From Bacteroidota bacterium (GTDB taxonomy: Bacteria; Bacteroidota; Ignavibacteria; Kapaibacteriales; Kapaibacteriaceae): a DNA stretch of 64,000 nt. Of this stretch, positions 44,210-53,712 are shown one piece after another (position 1 is the stretch's first letter; the number at the start of each line of letters is the position of its first letter). The stretch is from positions 236,439 to 300,438 of the forward strand of contig JAFDZT010000002.1 of NCBI GenBank assembly GCA_018266735.1. Reading direction: 5' to 3'. The translations under genes were made by a program, and so were the position numbers. Under the pieces are notes generated by a model. It was not told where the DNA came from. It made no database searches and saw nothing but the letters and a program-made list of their open reading frames with translations.

Positions 44210-45538
44210 TCAGTACGAGCGTGTCAGCGTGTCTGCGGTAGCACGCCGACCATGGACCACGTTGAGTGAAATGTAATTCCGTTGTGGCTTACAGCGGGCT
44301 TCGAACTCTTCGCGGAACTTCAAGATGAAGCCGCGAACAGGCCATGCGGCAGCGTCGCCAAGAGCACAGATTGTATTGCCTTCGATGTTCGAGGCGACGT
44401 TCAAGAGCAGATCGATATCGGATGACGTTGCATCGCCATGCTCGATGCGGTGCAATACCTTTTCCATCCATCCGCAACCCTCACGACATGGTGTGCACTG
44501 TCCGCACGATTCGTGATGATAGAAGCGAGCGATACGAAGGGTGACCTTCACAATGTCCGTGTCCTCGTCCATCACCATGATGCCGGCGGTACCGATGTGC
44601 GTACCCAAGACTTTGAGGGATTCCTCGTCCATGCGCACGCCTTCGATCTCATCTCCGCGCAGTGGCGGCATCGACGAGCCACCAGGGATCACCGCCTTGA
44701 CCTTCTTGTTGCCGGGAACACCACCACAGACGTTCTGGATGATGTCGGTGAGCAAGGCACCCGTGGGCAGCTCGTACACTCCGGGCTTGTTCACATGTCC
44801 GGACACACCATAGAGGATCGTACCGGCATGTCCCGGCGCACCGATCTTGCTGTAGGCGTCCGCGCCCATGCTCAGGATGGCGGGAACGGTGGCAATGGTC
44901 TCGACATTATTGATCGTTGTTGGCATTCCCCAAAGGCCCTTGTTGGCCGGGAATGGCGGCTTGAATCGTGGGTACGCCCGATCTCCTTCCAGCGAATTCA
45001 TGAGCGACGTTTCTTCACCGCAGATATAGGCACCGGCACCCTTGTGAACGACGATGTCGATCGTGTAGTCGCCACCAAACGTCTGCTTCATGCGCTCACC
45101 CACGTAGCCCTTGTCGTAAGCTTCACGAACGGCATCTTCCATCATGTTCACCCACTTGTGATACTCACCGCGGATGTAGATGAAGGCCTGCTTCACACCC
45201 ATGGCGTACCCTGCGATCAGGATACCCTCGATCAGTTGGTGCGGGTTGGATTCGAAGATCTGGCGATCCTTGAATGAACCGGGCTCGGACTCATCACCGT
45301 TGATGGCCAAGTACTTTGGCTTGTCATTCCCCTTCGGCATGAAGCTCCACTTCAGTCCCGTTGGGAAGCAGGCGCCACCGCGTCCGCGAAGGCCGGAGCG
45401 CTTCACTTCGTCGATGACCTGGTCCGGCGTCATCGACAGGGCCTTGCGATAGGCAGCATACCCGCCATTGGCAAGATAGGTGTCGATCCGATGGAGGTTG
45501 GGGATCTGCGGGAGAACGATGTGTGGAGCTGTGTACAT
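44210..45538 (-). CDS. nuoF: NADH-quinone oxidoreductase subunit F
   Basis: A 442-residue NuoF, the NADH- and FMN-binding subunit of respiratory complex I. It has the NADH/FMN glycine-rich motif GLRGRGGACFPTGLKW, FMN site GAGAYICGEETSLMNSLEG, and the [4Fe-4S] ligands in ESCGQCTPCREGCG with a fourth Cys in NTICALGDAAAWP. Length is normal. Other nuo genes are not next to it, so this genome has complex I subunits dispersed, or the gene serves another NADH-linked complex. The ATG at 45538 gives the best N-terminus; a longer reading would include the promoter box. Confidence 0.93.
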   Translation of the reverse strand: MYTAPHIVLPQIPNLHRIDTYLANGGYAAYRKALSMTPDQVIDEVKRSGLRGRGGACFPTGLKWSFMPKGNDKPKYLAINGDESEPGSFKDRQIFESNPHQLIEGILIAGYAMGVKQAFIYIRGEYHKWVNMMEDAVREAYDKGYVGERMKQTFGGDYTIDIVVHKGAGAYICGEETSLMNSLEGDRAYPRFKPPFPANKGLWGMPTTINNVETIATVPAILSMGADAYSKIGAPGHAGTILYGVSGHVNKPGVYELPTGALLTDIIQNVCGGVPGNKKVKAVIPGGSSMPPLRGDEIEGVRMDEESLKVLGTHIGTAGIMVMDEDTDIVKVTLRIARFYHHESCGQCTPCREGCGWMEKVLHRIEHGDATSSDIDLLLNVASNIEGNTICALGDAAAWPVRGFILKFREEFEARCKPQRNYISLNVVHGRRATADTLTRSY

Positions 45539-45568
45539 GGCGATGTGGTACCAGTGAACGTAGTGTGG

Positions 45569-45576
45569 CAAATATA
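45569..45576 (-). promoter_or_regulatory. TAnnTTTG box upstream of nuoF
   Basis: Minus-strand TATATTTG, 30 bases before the nuoF ATG (45538) in the gap after the PAS protein gene. It should drive nuoF, the exported protein, nadD and the MalG-type permease. Confidence 0.5.
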
Positions 45577-45603
45577 AGAATCTACGCCCTGCTCCTTGCT
45601 GCC

Positions 45604-46818
45604 TTACAAAGTCTCTTCTCGATCGTAGGTGCTTTCGACCATTTCCCTGATGGCCTTGTCGAGATCGTTGACCGTTTGCATCAGCTTTTCGACCACTTCC
45701 ACATTGGAAGGGTCGGCCGGTACTGCTGTATTGTAGAGCCGCAACAATCCGATGATGTTGGTGAGCGGACCTCGCACGTTGTGCGAGCTGAAGCGAGCGA
45801 TCTCGCGCAGCGTCGTGATCTTCTCTTCGAGTCGCTGTCGTGCCGCCTTGAGCGAATCGATGTCCTGCATCACTCCGATCAGACGTACGGGCGCGCCGGC
45901 GTCGTCATACTGAACAAGGGCGCGGTCGCTCACCCAATGCCACATCCCGTCCGCACCGGCGAAGCGGTACTCCATGGTGAAGAGCGGCACTCGTTCCTGG
46001 ATCGTGCGCTCAAGGGTATGCAGTACCATTTCCCGTTCGTCTTGGTGCACACGATCGATCCACCATGTTCCGTTGGTCTGCAGGTCGTTGTAGCCGTAGT
46101 TGGTACGAAGTACCGGACTCCATTGAACGCTATCGGTGTCATTGGTCCACTCCCATACAATGTCGCTCACGGCATTCATCAGCGTCTCGTAGCGGCTGAC
46201 GGATGAAAGAAGTTCCCGCTCGTGGCGTACGCGTTCCCCAATGTCCTGTGCAAAGATCGCGGCTCCGACCACCTCGTCATTCACCACAATGGGCGTGAAG
46301 CTAAAGGCACCGTGGTACACGACACCGGTGCGAGGATCGATCCCACTGTTCTCGATAGTGAACCGTTCGCCTTGGAGCACGCGAGTATAGTATCCACGGA
46401 ACAGTTCGTTCGAAGCAGGACCGAATGAAGTGAGGATGCCTGATTCGCCTGGCTCAAAGGGCCGGCCGGTGGAATGCTCCACAAGTTGCTGGAACGCCAC
46501 ATTTGCCGTGACAACACGCATGGATGTGTCGATGCTCCAGATCGGATTCATTGTGTTGTTGATCAGGGCGGACACGTTTGTAAGCACTTCACCGAGCTGC
46601 TCCGTACTCGCACGCAAGCGCGCAGCGCTGCTTCTCATCACAAGGTTGACCGTAACGGTAGCGATCACGATCAAGAGAATGTCGACGAGGAATTCGATTG
46701 CCGGCCACGCTGAAAGCAGAGCGTGCATGGACAAGGCGAGAACCATATTCGCGGCGAAGAACCCGGCAACGATCCAATATCGTCTGGCCGCTCCCTGCCA
46801 CAAGAGGGCTGTCTTCAA
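45604..46818 (-). CDS. PAS/PAS sensor protein with DHp (HisKA-like) end but no ATPase domain
   Basis: A 404-residue membrane sensor. Two N-terminal helices (about 14-60) are followed by a coil and PAS domain 1 (NTMNPIWSIDTSMRVVTANV). PAS domain 2 with a PAC end follows (WSPVLRTNYGYNDLQTNGTW; MEYRFAGADGMWHWVSDRAL). The protein ends in a dimerisation/phosphoacceptor-like pair of helices with an H-box REIARFSSHNVRGPLTNIIG. It stops there, without N, G1 and G2 boxes of the histidine kinase catalytic domain. It thus may work as a phosphotransfer or scaffold partner, not as a full kinase. The start codon reads TTG at 46818, directly abutting the response regulator stop. Confidence 0.78.
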   Translation of the reverse strand: MKTALLWQGAARRYWIVAGFFAANMVLALSMHALLSAWPAIEFLVDILLIVIATVTVNLVMRSSAARLRASTEQLGEVLTNVSALINNTMNPIWSIDTSMRVVTANVAFQQLVEHSTGRPFEPGESGILTSFGPASNELFRGYYTRVLQGERFTIENSGIDPRTGVVYHGAFSFTPIVVNDEVVGAAIFAQDIGERVRHERELLSSVSRYETLMNAVSDIVWEWTNDTDSVQWSPVLRTNYGYNDLQTNGTWWIDRVHQDEREMVLHTLERTIQERVPLFTMEYRFAGADGMWHWVSDRALVQYDDAGAPVRLIGVMQDIDSLKAARQRLEEKITTLREIARFSSHNVRGPLTNIIGLLRLYNTAVPADPSNVEVVEKLMQTVNDLDKAIREMVESTYDREETL

Positions 46819-47241
46819 TTATGCCTTCGTAACGTGCAAGAGCTCAGAGATCTTTTCGGCGGTGAGTGGTTTCTCGATGTAGTCCGCAACATGCTTGTAG
46901 GTGCGCGAACGTTGCAGATCGCGATCGTCGACCGAAGAGCTGACCATGTAGATGGCGATGTCCTTCGTGAGCAATCGATGCAGCCGCTCGAACTCTTCCA
47001 AGAATTGCCATCCGTTCATCAGGGGCATGTTGATGTCAAGAAACACGAGATCCGGTAACATCGATGGTGTGGAAGCATGCTCGAGGAAGAAAAGCATTGC
47101 TTCGCGACCGTTTGCGAACGTCACGACGTTTGCATCGATCCCACTGACGCGAATGGTCTTCGCCATGACGAATCGATTGATCTCGTCGTCGTCGATCAAA
47201 CAGATCGTCGTTGTTGCGGAATTGATTGGTGTACGCGCCAT
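46819..47241 (-). CDS. Single-domain response regulator (CheY-like)
   Basis: A 140-residue receiver domain with no output domain. Conserved features are the acidic LIDDDEINRF (Asp-Asp-Asp), phospho-acceptor Asp in LVFLDINMPLMNGW, the Ser in YMVSSSVDD (position of the conserved Thr/Ser), and Lys in YIEKPLTAEK. It precedes the PAS/DHp protein with no gap, so the pair is a likely two-component unit. A near-consensus CAGATTTG lies 4 bases before the ATG. Confidence 0.92.
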   Translation of the reverse strand: MARTPINSATTTICLIDDDEINRFVMAKTIRVSGIDANVVTFANGREAMLFFLEHASTPSMLPDLVFLDINMPLMNGWQFLEEFERLHRLLTKDIAIYMVSSSVDDRDLQRSRTYKHVADYIEKPLTAEKISELLHVTKA

Positions 47242-47322
47242 GGTACAAATCTGTGCGATGCGCGTGGTTTCATTATTGCGTATAACTACCCTTTTTCATT
47301 GGGAGTTACGCAATCGCCCCGT

Positions 47323-48525
47323 TCAAACGCTTTCGACAACCACGGCAAGTCCCTGGCCCACCCCGATACAGAGCGCTGCGGCACCGTAGCGAGCGCCCCG
47401 ACGGACCATTTCTCGACTCAAATGCCCCAGGATCCGAGCACCGCTCATTCCAAGCGGATGACCGATGGCGATGGCTCCACCATTCACATTGACACGTTCG
47501 ATGTCGAGTCCCAACTCGCGGACGCTGGCCAAACTTTGGGCGGCAAAGGCCTCGTTGATCTCCACCAGGTCCAGATCGGCGACGGAGATCCCGACCTTCG
47601 CACAGGCCTTTCGGATGGCACCGACCGGCCCAATGCCCATGATGCGCGGATCAACGCCAACCGCACCCGTTCCGATCACCCGCACCAGCGGCGTGCAACC
47701 ATGGTCCTTCACAGCCTGCTCGCTCATCACCAACATCGCAGCGGCTCCGTCGTTCAGCGACGATGAATTCCCTGCCGTGACCGTTCCACCTTTACGAAAG
47801 GCAGGCTTGAGGGCGGCAAGGCGTTCAAGGGACGTGTCGCGGCGCGGACTTTCGTCGACGCGAACCACGACCGGGTCGCCCTTCTTCGACGGAATGGTCA
47901 CCGGAACGATCTCGTCGGCATAGAGCCCGGCCTCCTGCGCAGCAACGGCGCGAACATGCGAGCGCATTCCGAATGCGTCCTGATCTTCGCGAGTGATGTT
48001 CCATCGCTCAGCGACGTTCTCGCCTGTTTCTCCCATCACTTCCAAAGGGAAGAGGGTCTCCATCTTCGGATTTGGGAATCGCCAACCAAGTGCCGTGTCG
48101 TAGGCCGTCAGATTCCCGAACATCGCTGCACCACTCACGTTCTTGGGCAATGCATAAGGAGCGCGACTCATGCTTTCCACACCCCCCGCCACCATGATGT
48201 CGGCATCGCCACTCCACACGGCACGACTTGCCTGGATCACCGCCTCGAGCGATGAAGCACAAAGGCGGTTCACAGTTACTCCGGGAACCGTGTTCGGATA
48301 TCCGGCGAGCAAGAGCGACATGCGCGCGATGTTGCGATTGTCTTCACCCGCTTGATTGGCGCATCCCAAGATCACGTCGTCGATCGCTTCAGCAGGGATG
48401 CCGGTGCGTTCGACAAGGTTCGCCAGTATCTGCGCGGCCATGTCGTCAGGGCGGACGCTGCTCAGCACTCCGCCATACTTTCCAACAGGTGTACGGATCG
48501 GGTCGACGATGAAGGCGTTGTTCAT
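47323..48525 (-). CDS. Acetyl-CoA acyltransferase (thiolase, PcaF-like)
   Basis: A 400-residue degradative thiolase. The nucleophile is Cys89 in [13 protein letters not shown], and the His and second Cys are in [17 protein letters not shown] and [15 protein letters not shown]. The N-terminal [20 protein letters not shown] resembles 3-oxoadipyl-CoA thiolase, but no other pca genes are near, so general fatty-acid beta-oxidation (acetyl-CoA C-acyltransferase) is equally likely. It starts by ATGA overlap with the valS stop (48522-48525), an unrelated partner. Confidence 0.88.
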   Translation of the reverse strand: MNNAFIVDPIRTPVGKYGGVLSSVRPDDMAAQILANLVERTGIPAEAIDDVILGCANQAGEDNRNIARMSLLLAGYPNTVPGVTVNRLCASSLEAVIQASRAVWSGDADIMVAGGVESMSRAPYALPKNVSGAAMFGNLTAYDTALGWRFPNPKMETLFPLEVMGETGENVAERWNITREDQDAFGMRSHVRAVAAQEAGLYADEIVPVTIPSKKGDPVVVRVDESPRRDTSLERLAALKPAFRKGGTVTAGNSSSLNDGAAAMLVMSEQAVKDHGCTPLVRVIGTGAVGVDPRIMGIGPVGAIRKACAKVGISVADLDLVEINEAFAAQSLASVRELGLDIERVNVNGGAIAIGHPLGMSGARILGHLSREMVRRGARYGAAALCIGVGQGLAVVVESV

Positions 48526-51245
48526 TGCAGTGATGCCAGATTGTTCTCGATCTTGATGATCGTGGTGCCGAAGTCCACGAGTTTCTGTCGTTCGTTCTCG
48601 ATCACCTCAGGCTTCGCACCACGCACGAATCCTTCGTTGCCGAGCTTCTTCTCAATGCTCACCACTTGCGTCTTCAATCGCGTGAGCTCCTTCTCCAATC
48701 GTGCACGCTCCTTGGCGAAGTCGATCTTCCCTTCCATGAGAAGGAACATCTCAACACCACGCACCACATCGGCAACGGAACCCGACGGCTTGGTGAGTCC
48801 CGAACCGATCACCAACTCCTGCACGCGACAGAACGTGGTGATGATGTTGCGTTGCTCTTCGAAGAACGACACGAGATCGGGCTGGGACGAGATATGCAAC
48901 GGGAGTCGTTCGCTTGGCGGGATGAGCATCTCGTTGCGTTGCCGACGTACACTTTCCACAATGTTCTGTAGCAGATCGAACGTCGCCTCCGTCGTGGGCT
49001 CGATATGTTCTGGCCGTGCGATCGGTGGCGCACTGCGATCGATCGTCTGCGTTTCATCCATGCCGTAGATCCCGTGCCAAAGCTCTTCGGTAAGGAAGGG
49101 CATCACGGGATGCAGCACCTTCAACGTTCCTTCGAAGATGCCAAAGGCATAGTTCATGAGGCGGGTCCGATATGCAGCGTTGTCGTTGTTCGCATACTGG
49201 ACCTTGACCACCTCCACATACCAGTCGCAGAAGTCGCGCCACACGAAGTCATACAACAGCTTGCCGTAGTCTGTGATCTTGTAATTCTCGAGCGCTTGCG
49301 ACACAGATCGCAGCGTGGTGTTGTATCGGGACCGGATCCAACGATCTGCCGTTGTCAATTCCGATTCGGCAAGTGTGGCCGTGGCATCGATGCTCGCATC
49401 GACAGCAATGTCGGCCTTCTTCATTTGCAGGAATCGCGCTGCATTCCAGATCTTGTTCGCGAAGTTTCGACCGATCTCCATCGTGGCGATGTCCTGCGTC
49501 TTCTCATCCACCTCCATGCGCACGTCCTGTCCGAGAGGCGAGAGATAGATCATCGTGAAGCGAACTGCATCTGCGCCGTACTTCTCCACGATGTCCAATG
49601 GGTCGGGGGAATTGCCAAGCGACTTGGACAGTTTCCGTCCCTTGATATCGCGAATGATCGATGTGAAATAGACGGTCTTGAATGGGATCGTCTGCTTGTA
49701 TTTCAGCGTGGCCATGATCATCCGGGCCACCCAGAAGAAGATGATCTCCGGGGCGGTCACCAGCAGGTTCGTCGGCAGGTAGAACGACATCAAGGCGTTC
49801 GATGCCTCGGCCGACGTGGGGTTGTCATTCAATGGTCCACGCCAGCCCATCGTTGTCATCGGCCACAGCCACGACGAGAACCATGTATCGAGCACGTCGG
49901 GATCCTGACGCAATGTCTCATTCTCCGAAATGCCCAACTTCGTGCGTGCCTCGGCCTCGGACCTTGCCGCCGTGAACCTTCCATCCTCTGTGTAGTAGAC
50001 GGGAATGCGATGTCCCCACCACAGTTGTCGACTGATGCACCAATCACGGATGTTCGTCATCCAGTGCTCGTAGACGCGCACCCAATGGTCGGGGAAGAAG
50101 GTGATCTCGCCATCCAACACCACCTTCAAGGCAGGTGCGGCGAGCGGCTTCATGTTCACGAACCACTGATCGCTCAGATAGGGCTCAACGACCTCTCCGC
50201 CACGTTCGGAGAATCCAACGTTATGCGTGTAGTCCTCGATCGTTTCCATGAGCTCTGCAGCCTCGAGTGCGGCCACGACCTTCCGTCGTGCCACGAATCG
50301 GTCGAGTCCTGAGAACTCTCCCGCCAGCTCATTCAATGTTGCGTCGGCATTGATGCACGACGGCATCGCCAACCCATGGCGGATCCCGATCTCAAAGTCG
50401 TTCGGATCGTGTGCAGGAGTGACCTTCACGCAGCCCGTCCCGAACTCGGGATCGGCGTAGTCGTCGGCAATAATGGGGATGACCTGGCCACCGATAGGCA
50501 CGATAACGTTCTTACCTATCAAGTGCTTGTAGCGTTCATCTGAAGGATTGACCGCCACGGCCACATCAGCAAAGATCGTCTCGGGTCGTACCGTGGCCAC
50601 GAGGAGGGCCCCGCTTCCATCTTCAAGTCGATATCGAAGGGAGTAGATGTGCTCCTTCACTTCGCGGAACAGCACTTCTTCGTCGCTCAAGGCGCTTTGT
50701 GCCACGGGTGACCAATTGATGATGCGTTTTCCGCGGTAGATCAGGCCTTCGTCGAACAGTGTGATGAACACATCACGAACGGCCTCGGAAGCGCTCTCAT
50801 CCATGGTGAACAGCGTACGGTCCCAGTCCGGCGACACGCCCAGGGCGCGCATCTGCTTGAAAATGATGCCACCGTACTTCTCTTTCCAGGTCCAAACGCG
50901 GTCGACGAAGGCATCCCGCCCCAGGTCGTACCGTGTCTTCCCTTCCTTGCGAAGTTCCTGCTCCACCTTCGTTTGTGTTGCGATCCCGGCATGGTCCAGT
51001 CCGGGGAACCAGCAGGCTTCATTGCCGAGCAAGCGATTCCACCGCGTATAGATGTCTTGAAGCGTGTTGTTCAGCACGTGACCGAAATGGAGGATGCCTG
51101 TCACGTTCGGTGGCGGCATGAGCACTGAAAAGGGTTGGCGGGAGGGGTCAGGGTGGGAAGAAAAGTCCTTCAGACCTTCCCATTGGGCATACCAACGGTG
51201 TTCGGATTCGGTGGGGGTGTAGGCCTTCGGCAGTAGTTCACTCAT
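48522..51245 (-). CDS. valS: Valyl-tRNA synthetase
   Basis: A 907-residue class I synthetase charging tRNA-Val. The HIGH motif is HFGH (53-56, in [17 protein letters not shown]) and the KMSKS motif is KLSKS ([17 protein letters not shown]). The CP1 editing domain lies between, and a C-terminal coiled coil ([20 protein letters not shown]) is typical of ValRS. A TAnnTTTG box lies 41 bases before the ATG (51245) on the same strand. The thiolase gene follows with an ATGA overlap. Confidence 0.96.
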   Translation of the reverse strand: MSELLPKAYTPTESEHRWYAQWEGLKDFSSHPDPSRQPFSVLMPPPNVTGILHFGHVLNNTLQDIYTRWNRLLGNEACWFPGLDHAGIATQTKVEQELRKEGKTRYDLGRDAFVDRVWTWKEKYGGIIFKQMRALGVSPDWDRTLFTMDESASEAVRDVFITLFDEGLIYRGKRIINWSPVAQSALSDEEVLFREVKEHIYSLRYRLEDGSGALLVATVRPETIFADVAVAVNPSDERYKHLIGKNVIVPIGGQVIPIIADDYADPEFGTGCVKVTPAHDPNDFEIGIRHGLAMPSCINADATLNELAGEFSGLDRFVARRKVVAALEAAELMETIEDYTHNVGFSERGGEVVEPYLSDQWFVNMKPLAAPALKVVLDGEITFFPDHWVRVYEHWMTNIRDWCISRQLWWGHRIPVYYTEDGRFTAARSEAEARTKLGISENETLRQDPDVLDTWFSSWLWPMTTMGWRGPLNDNPTSAEASNALMSFYLPTNLLVTAPEIIFFWVARMIMATLKYKQTIPFKTVYFTSIIRDIKGRKLSKSLGNSPDPLDIVEKYGADAVRFTMIYLSPLGQDVRMEVDEKTQDIATMEIGRNFANKIWNAARFLQMKKADIAVDASIDATATLAESELTTADRWIRSRYNTTLRSVSQALENYKITDYGKLLYDFVWRDFCDWYVEVVKVQYANNDNAAYRTRLMNYAFGIFEGTLKVLHPVMPFLTEELWHGIYGMDETQTIDRSAPPIARPEHIEPTTEATFDLLQNIVESVRRQRNEMLIPPSERLPLHISSQPDLVSFFEEQRNIITTFCRVQELVIGSGLTKPSGSVADVVRGVEMFLLMEGKIDFAKERARLEKELTRLKTQVVSIEKKLGNEGFVRGAKPEVIENERQKLVDFGTTIIKIENNLASLQ

Positions 51246-51286
51246 GGGCGTTGTTGTTCAAGTATCCAGTAAACATGGTTCTTGTG

Positions 51287-51294
51287 CAAACTTA
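51287..51294 (-). promoter_or_regulatory. TAnnTTTG box upstream of valS
   Basis: Reads TAAGTTTG on the minus strand, 41 bases before the valS ATG. It is 28 bases from the divergent box at 51323, so the two promoters face away from each other in a shared 172-base region. Confidence 0.5.
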
Positions 51295-51322
51295 CCAAGC
51301 CCGACCGAAGGGCCGCGAATGT

Positions 51323-51330
51323 TATATTTG
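51323..51330 (+). promoter_or_regulatory. TAnnTTTG box upstream of the coiled-coil lipoprotein gene
   Basis: TATATTTG on the plus strand, 60-90 bases ahead of the two candidate ATGs (51391, 51418), leaving a leader of about 55-80 bases. Confidence 0.45.
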
Positions 51331-51406
51331 GAACCGTATGAACGATACCGTAGTAAAAGGCCTCGTTCATATTTGAGGAAGGAAAGAAATATGGCTGTTG
51401 AATCAC

Positions 51407-51414
51407 AAGGAGGG
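51407..51414 (+). promoter_or_regulatory. Shine-Dalgarno AAGGAGGG before ATG 51418
   Basis: A strong ribosome-binding sequence 3 bases before the ATG at 51418. Another purine-rich stretch (GAGGAAGG, 51375-51382) precedes the alternative ATG at 51391. The better-placed lipoprotein signal peptide favours 51418. Confidence 0.5.
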
Positions 51415-51417
51415 TAT

Positions 51418-51765
51418 ATGCGGTTTCCTAACGTTCGCATTGGGACAGTAGCGAGCATGGCGCTTGGCGCGATGTTGGTCCTGTCTTCATGCACATGTAA
51501 GATCAAGGACGAACAACTGTCCATGATCAAGACATTACGCGCCAGTGACAAGCAGCTGAACGCTGACATCACAAAGGCCGAAGGGGACAAGAGTCGGATC
51601 GCCAACGAACTGAGCTCTCGCGAAGGCGAAGTTCGTCGTTGCAACGAGAAGAAGGCATTCGTTCAGGACAAGCTTAGTGTATGGCCAAACGCATGGGGCG
51701 ATTGGGATCCCAATGCCGTTCCGCCTGCTCCGGTAGTACCGGCGCCGACTAAGAAGAAGAAGTAA
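51418..51765 (+). CDS. Coiled-coil lipoprotein
   Basis: A 115-residue lipoprotein. The signal is FPNVRIGTVASMALGAML and the lipobox VLSSC (Cys24). The mature part has a second Cys (26) and one coiled-coil helix (about 27-80, with LNADITKAEGDKSRIANELS), then RRCNEKKAF bearing a third Cys (74), and a Pro-rich tail ending in four Lys. The helix strongly resembles the coiled coil of the following gene, including ADI(S/T)K and RCN, suggesting duplication. It is probably an outer-membrane lipoprotein reaching the cell wall; function is unknown. Confidence 0.75.
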   Translation: MRFPNVRIGTVASMALGAMLVLSSCTCKIKDEQLSMIKTLRASDKQLNADITKAEGDKSRIANELSSREGEVRRCNEKKAFVQDKLSVWPNAWGDWDPNAVPPAPVVPAPTKKKK

Positions 51766-51795
51766 CACGATCGCCAACAACTCGAGAAACGAACA

Positions 51796-52632
51796 ATGAA
51801 AAATCTCCTCCTGATCCTTATGCTCTTGGGAGTCCTCGCGCCAGCAATGGCCCAGGACAAGAATCCCCCACCACCTGCCACCAAGGCAGATGAAGAACTC
51901 ACCTGTGATGAAGCAGATGCCCGCATTCTTCAGTGGAAGAATGCAAATGCTACGCTTCAAGCAAAGCTTGACGGTATCAAGGCCGACATCTCGAAGACCG
52001 AGAACGATCTTGCCGCGACCGTACAGAACCTCAAGCGCTGCAACGACGACATCTATTCCATGCTCGGTGCAACGGAAGCAGATGTTGCCAACTTCCGTCA
52101 ACGTCTTGGTCAACTCGAAGGTCGCGTGCGTGAAATGCAGCGCCTGAACGACGATCAACTCGCAGACCGTCAAGAAGAAGTGCGCGCCCTCGAACAACAA
52201 CTCAATGACCTGGCAAAAGAGCGCGTTGCGCTCCTGCCGGAATTCTACGATCGCATGATCTCGCTCCATCGCGACATCAAGGGTCTGTACCGCGAGAAGA
52301 AGATCAAGGGCTACACCGTCGGTACATGGGCAGAGAACAGAGACTGCTTGTGGAACATCGCCGGTCGCGCAGAGATCTATGCCGATCCATTCCAGTGGCC
52401 GAAGATCTGGCAAGCCAACACGGACCAGATCAAGAATCCTGACGTGATCCAACCAGGTTGGGTATTGTCGGTTCCCCCAGCCGGTCCAAAGACCACAGAG
52501 GAAATGAAGGCAGAACGCTCCTACTGGCGCAAGAAGCACGCAGCCGCTGCTGCTGCCGCTGCAGAAACGATGGCTCCGTCCACGACCCCTGCACCCGCTA
52601 CCGAAAAGAAGGCAAGCGAAGCCGGCAAGTAA
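51796..52632 (+). CDS. Exported coiled-coil protein with LysM-like domain
   Basis: A 278-residue exported protein. It has a signal peptide (KNLLLILMLLGVLAPAMAQ) and a coiled coil at ~35-165 with two Cys near its ends (LTCDEADARI and LKRCNDD). A LysM-like module at ~175-235 follows (YTVGTWAENRDCLWNIAGRA then IWQANTDQI, PGWVLSVP), and an Ala-rich tail. LysM binds peptidoglycan, so it may link envelope layers together with the lipoprotein encoded 31 bases upstream. A strong terminator follows, so the two genes form a small operon. Confidence 0.82.
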   Translation: MKNLLLILMLLGVLAPAMAQDKNPPPPATKADEELTCDEADARILQWKNANATLQAKLDGIKADISKTENDLAATVQNLKRCNDDIYSMLGATEADVANFRQRLGQLEGRVREMQRLNDDQLADRQEEVRALEQQLNDLAKERVALLPEFYDRMISLHRDIKGLYREKKIKGYTVGTWAENRDCLWNIAGRAEIYADPFQWPKIWQANTDQIKNPDVIQPGWVLSVPPAGPKTTEEMKAERSYWRKKHAAAAAAAAETMAPSTTPAPATEKKASEAGK

Positions 52633-52655
52633 GCGCAACGCAACATCGACCAACG

Positions 52656-52684
52656 AAGGGCGCACATTGTGCGCCCTTTTTTTT
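52656..52684 (+). terminator. Rho-independent terminator after the LysM gene
   Basis: A 10-bp stem AAGGGCGCAC/GTGCGCCCTT with a 3-base ATT loop, then eight T. It separates the coiled-coil pair from the phoH operon. Confidence 0.92.
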
Positions 52685-52722
52685 ATAGTTTCCGTCCTTC
52701 CACTCCACCATTCCCCCTTCGC

Positions 52723-53712
52723 ATGCAGATCGTCGAAAAGAAGATCAAACTCCCGGACGTAGACCCAGCCGAACTCCTCGGCGTGTTAGAAGGCAATCTT
52801 CAATTGATCGAGAACAAGTTCGACACGGCCATCACGGTCCGTGGCGACACGATCGTCTTGCGCGGCGAACCGGCCGAGGTGAAGAAGATCGAGATGATCT
52901 TCAACGAGATGATCTACACACTGCAACGGAATGGCAAGCTTGCCTTCACCGATGTGTCGATGATCGTCGATCTCGTGGATGGCGGTCGAGCCGGTGTGCA
53001 GAATCAAGTGCCGACGGAGGATCTCGACAGCGTGATCCTCTGGGCAAAGAAGGAAGTGATCCGTGCTCGCACACCGAAGCAGATGGAGTATTACAAGAAG
53101 GTCCAGGCAAACGACCTTGTCTTCTGCCTCGGTCCGGCCGGAACAGGAAAGACCTACCTTGCTGTTGCCATGGCCCTTGGTGCGTTGCGCGCCAACGAGA
53201 TCTCCCGCATCATCCTGTCACGTCCCGCCGTTGAAGCCGGCGAATCACTTGGCTTCCTTCCGGGCGACCTGTCCGAGAAAGTAGATCCGTATCTCCGTCC
53301 CTTGCTTGATGCATTGGGTGAGATGGTAAGTCCTGACAAACTCAAGAGCATGATCGAAAAGCGGATCATCGAGATCATCCCGCTGGCCTATATGCGCGGA
53401 CGCACGCTGAACAACTCGTTCATCATTCTCGATGAGGCGCAGAACTCCACGAAGATCCAGATGAAGATGTTCCTGACCCGTATGGGCAAGAACTCGAAGG
53501 TCATCGTCACGGGTGACGCGTCGCAGGTGGACCTGCCGCGGAAGACGGAATCCGGTCTGTCCGGTGTCCACGAATTGTTCGACGGGATCAAGGGCATCGA
53601 GTTCGTACAGTTCGATCGATCGGACGTGATGCGACATCGACTCGTGATGGAGATCATCAATGCCTACGAGCTCGACGATGTTCGCAGACGAGGTGAGAAT
53701 CCGCCGTCATGA
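52723..53712 (+). CDS. phoH: PhoH-family ATPase
   Basis: A 329-residue PhoH/PhoL protein: a cytoplasmic ATPase, often linked to ribosome and RNA metabolism under stress. The N-terminal ~100 residues include a KH-like segment (NKFDTAITVRGDTIVLRG). The ATPase core has Walker A FCLGPAGTGKTYLAV, LSRPAVEAGESLGFLPGDL, Walker B SFIILDEAQNS and sensor VIVTGDASQVDLP. The ATG at 52723 follows the terminator. It is co-transcribed with CdaA by an ATGA overlap (53709-53712). Confidence 0.93.
   Translation: MQIVEKKIKLPDVDPAELLGVLEGNLQLIENKFDTAITVRGDTIVLRGEPAEVKKIEMIFNEMIYTLQRNGKLAFTDVSMIVDLVDGGRAGVQNQVPTEDLDSVILWAKKEVIRARTPKQMEYYKKVQANDLVFCLGPAGTGKTYLAVAMALGALRANEISRIILSRPAVEAGESLGFLPGDLSEKVDPYLRPLLDALGEMVSPDKLKSMIEKRIIEIIPLAYMRGRTLNNSFIILDEAQNSTKIQMKMFLTRMGKNSKVIVTGDASQVDLPRKTESGLSGVHELFDGIKGIEFVQFDRSDVMRHRLVMEIINAYELDDVRRRGENPPS

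Noticed and set aside
47246..47253. CAGATTTG as a true promoter box of the response regulator
   Set aside because: The first base is C, not T. It is mentioned as a near match for the leaderless pattern but not listed as a feature.
49005..50312. A 435-codon plus-strand frame inside valS
   Set aside because: valS on the other strand has HIGH and KMSKS motifs and full length; the plus frame is a shadow.
51535..52665. A 376-codon minus-strand frame over the coiled-coil pair
   Set aside because: The opposite strand carries signal peptides, a lipobox and a LysM-like domain; the minus product shows Cys/Leu-rich low-complexity typical of antisense frames.
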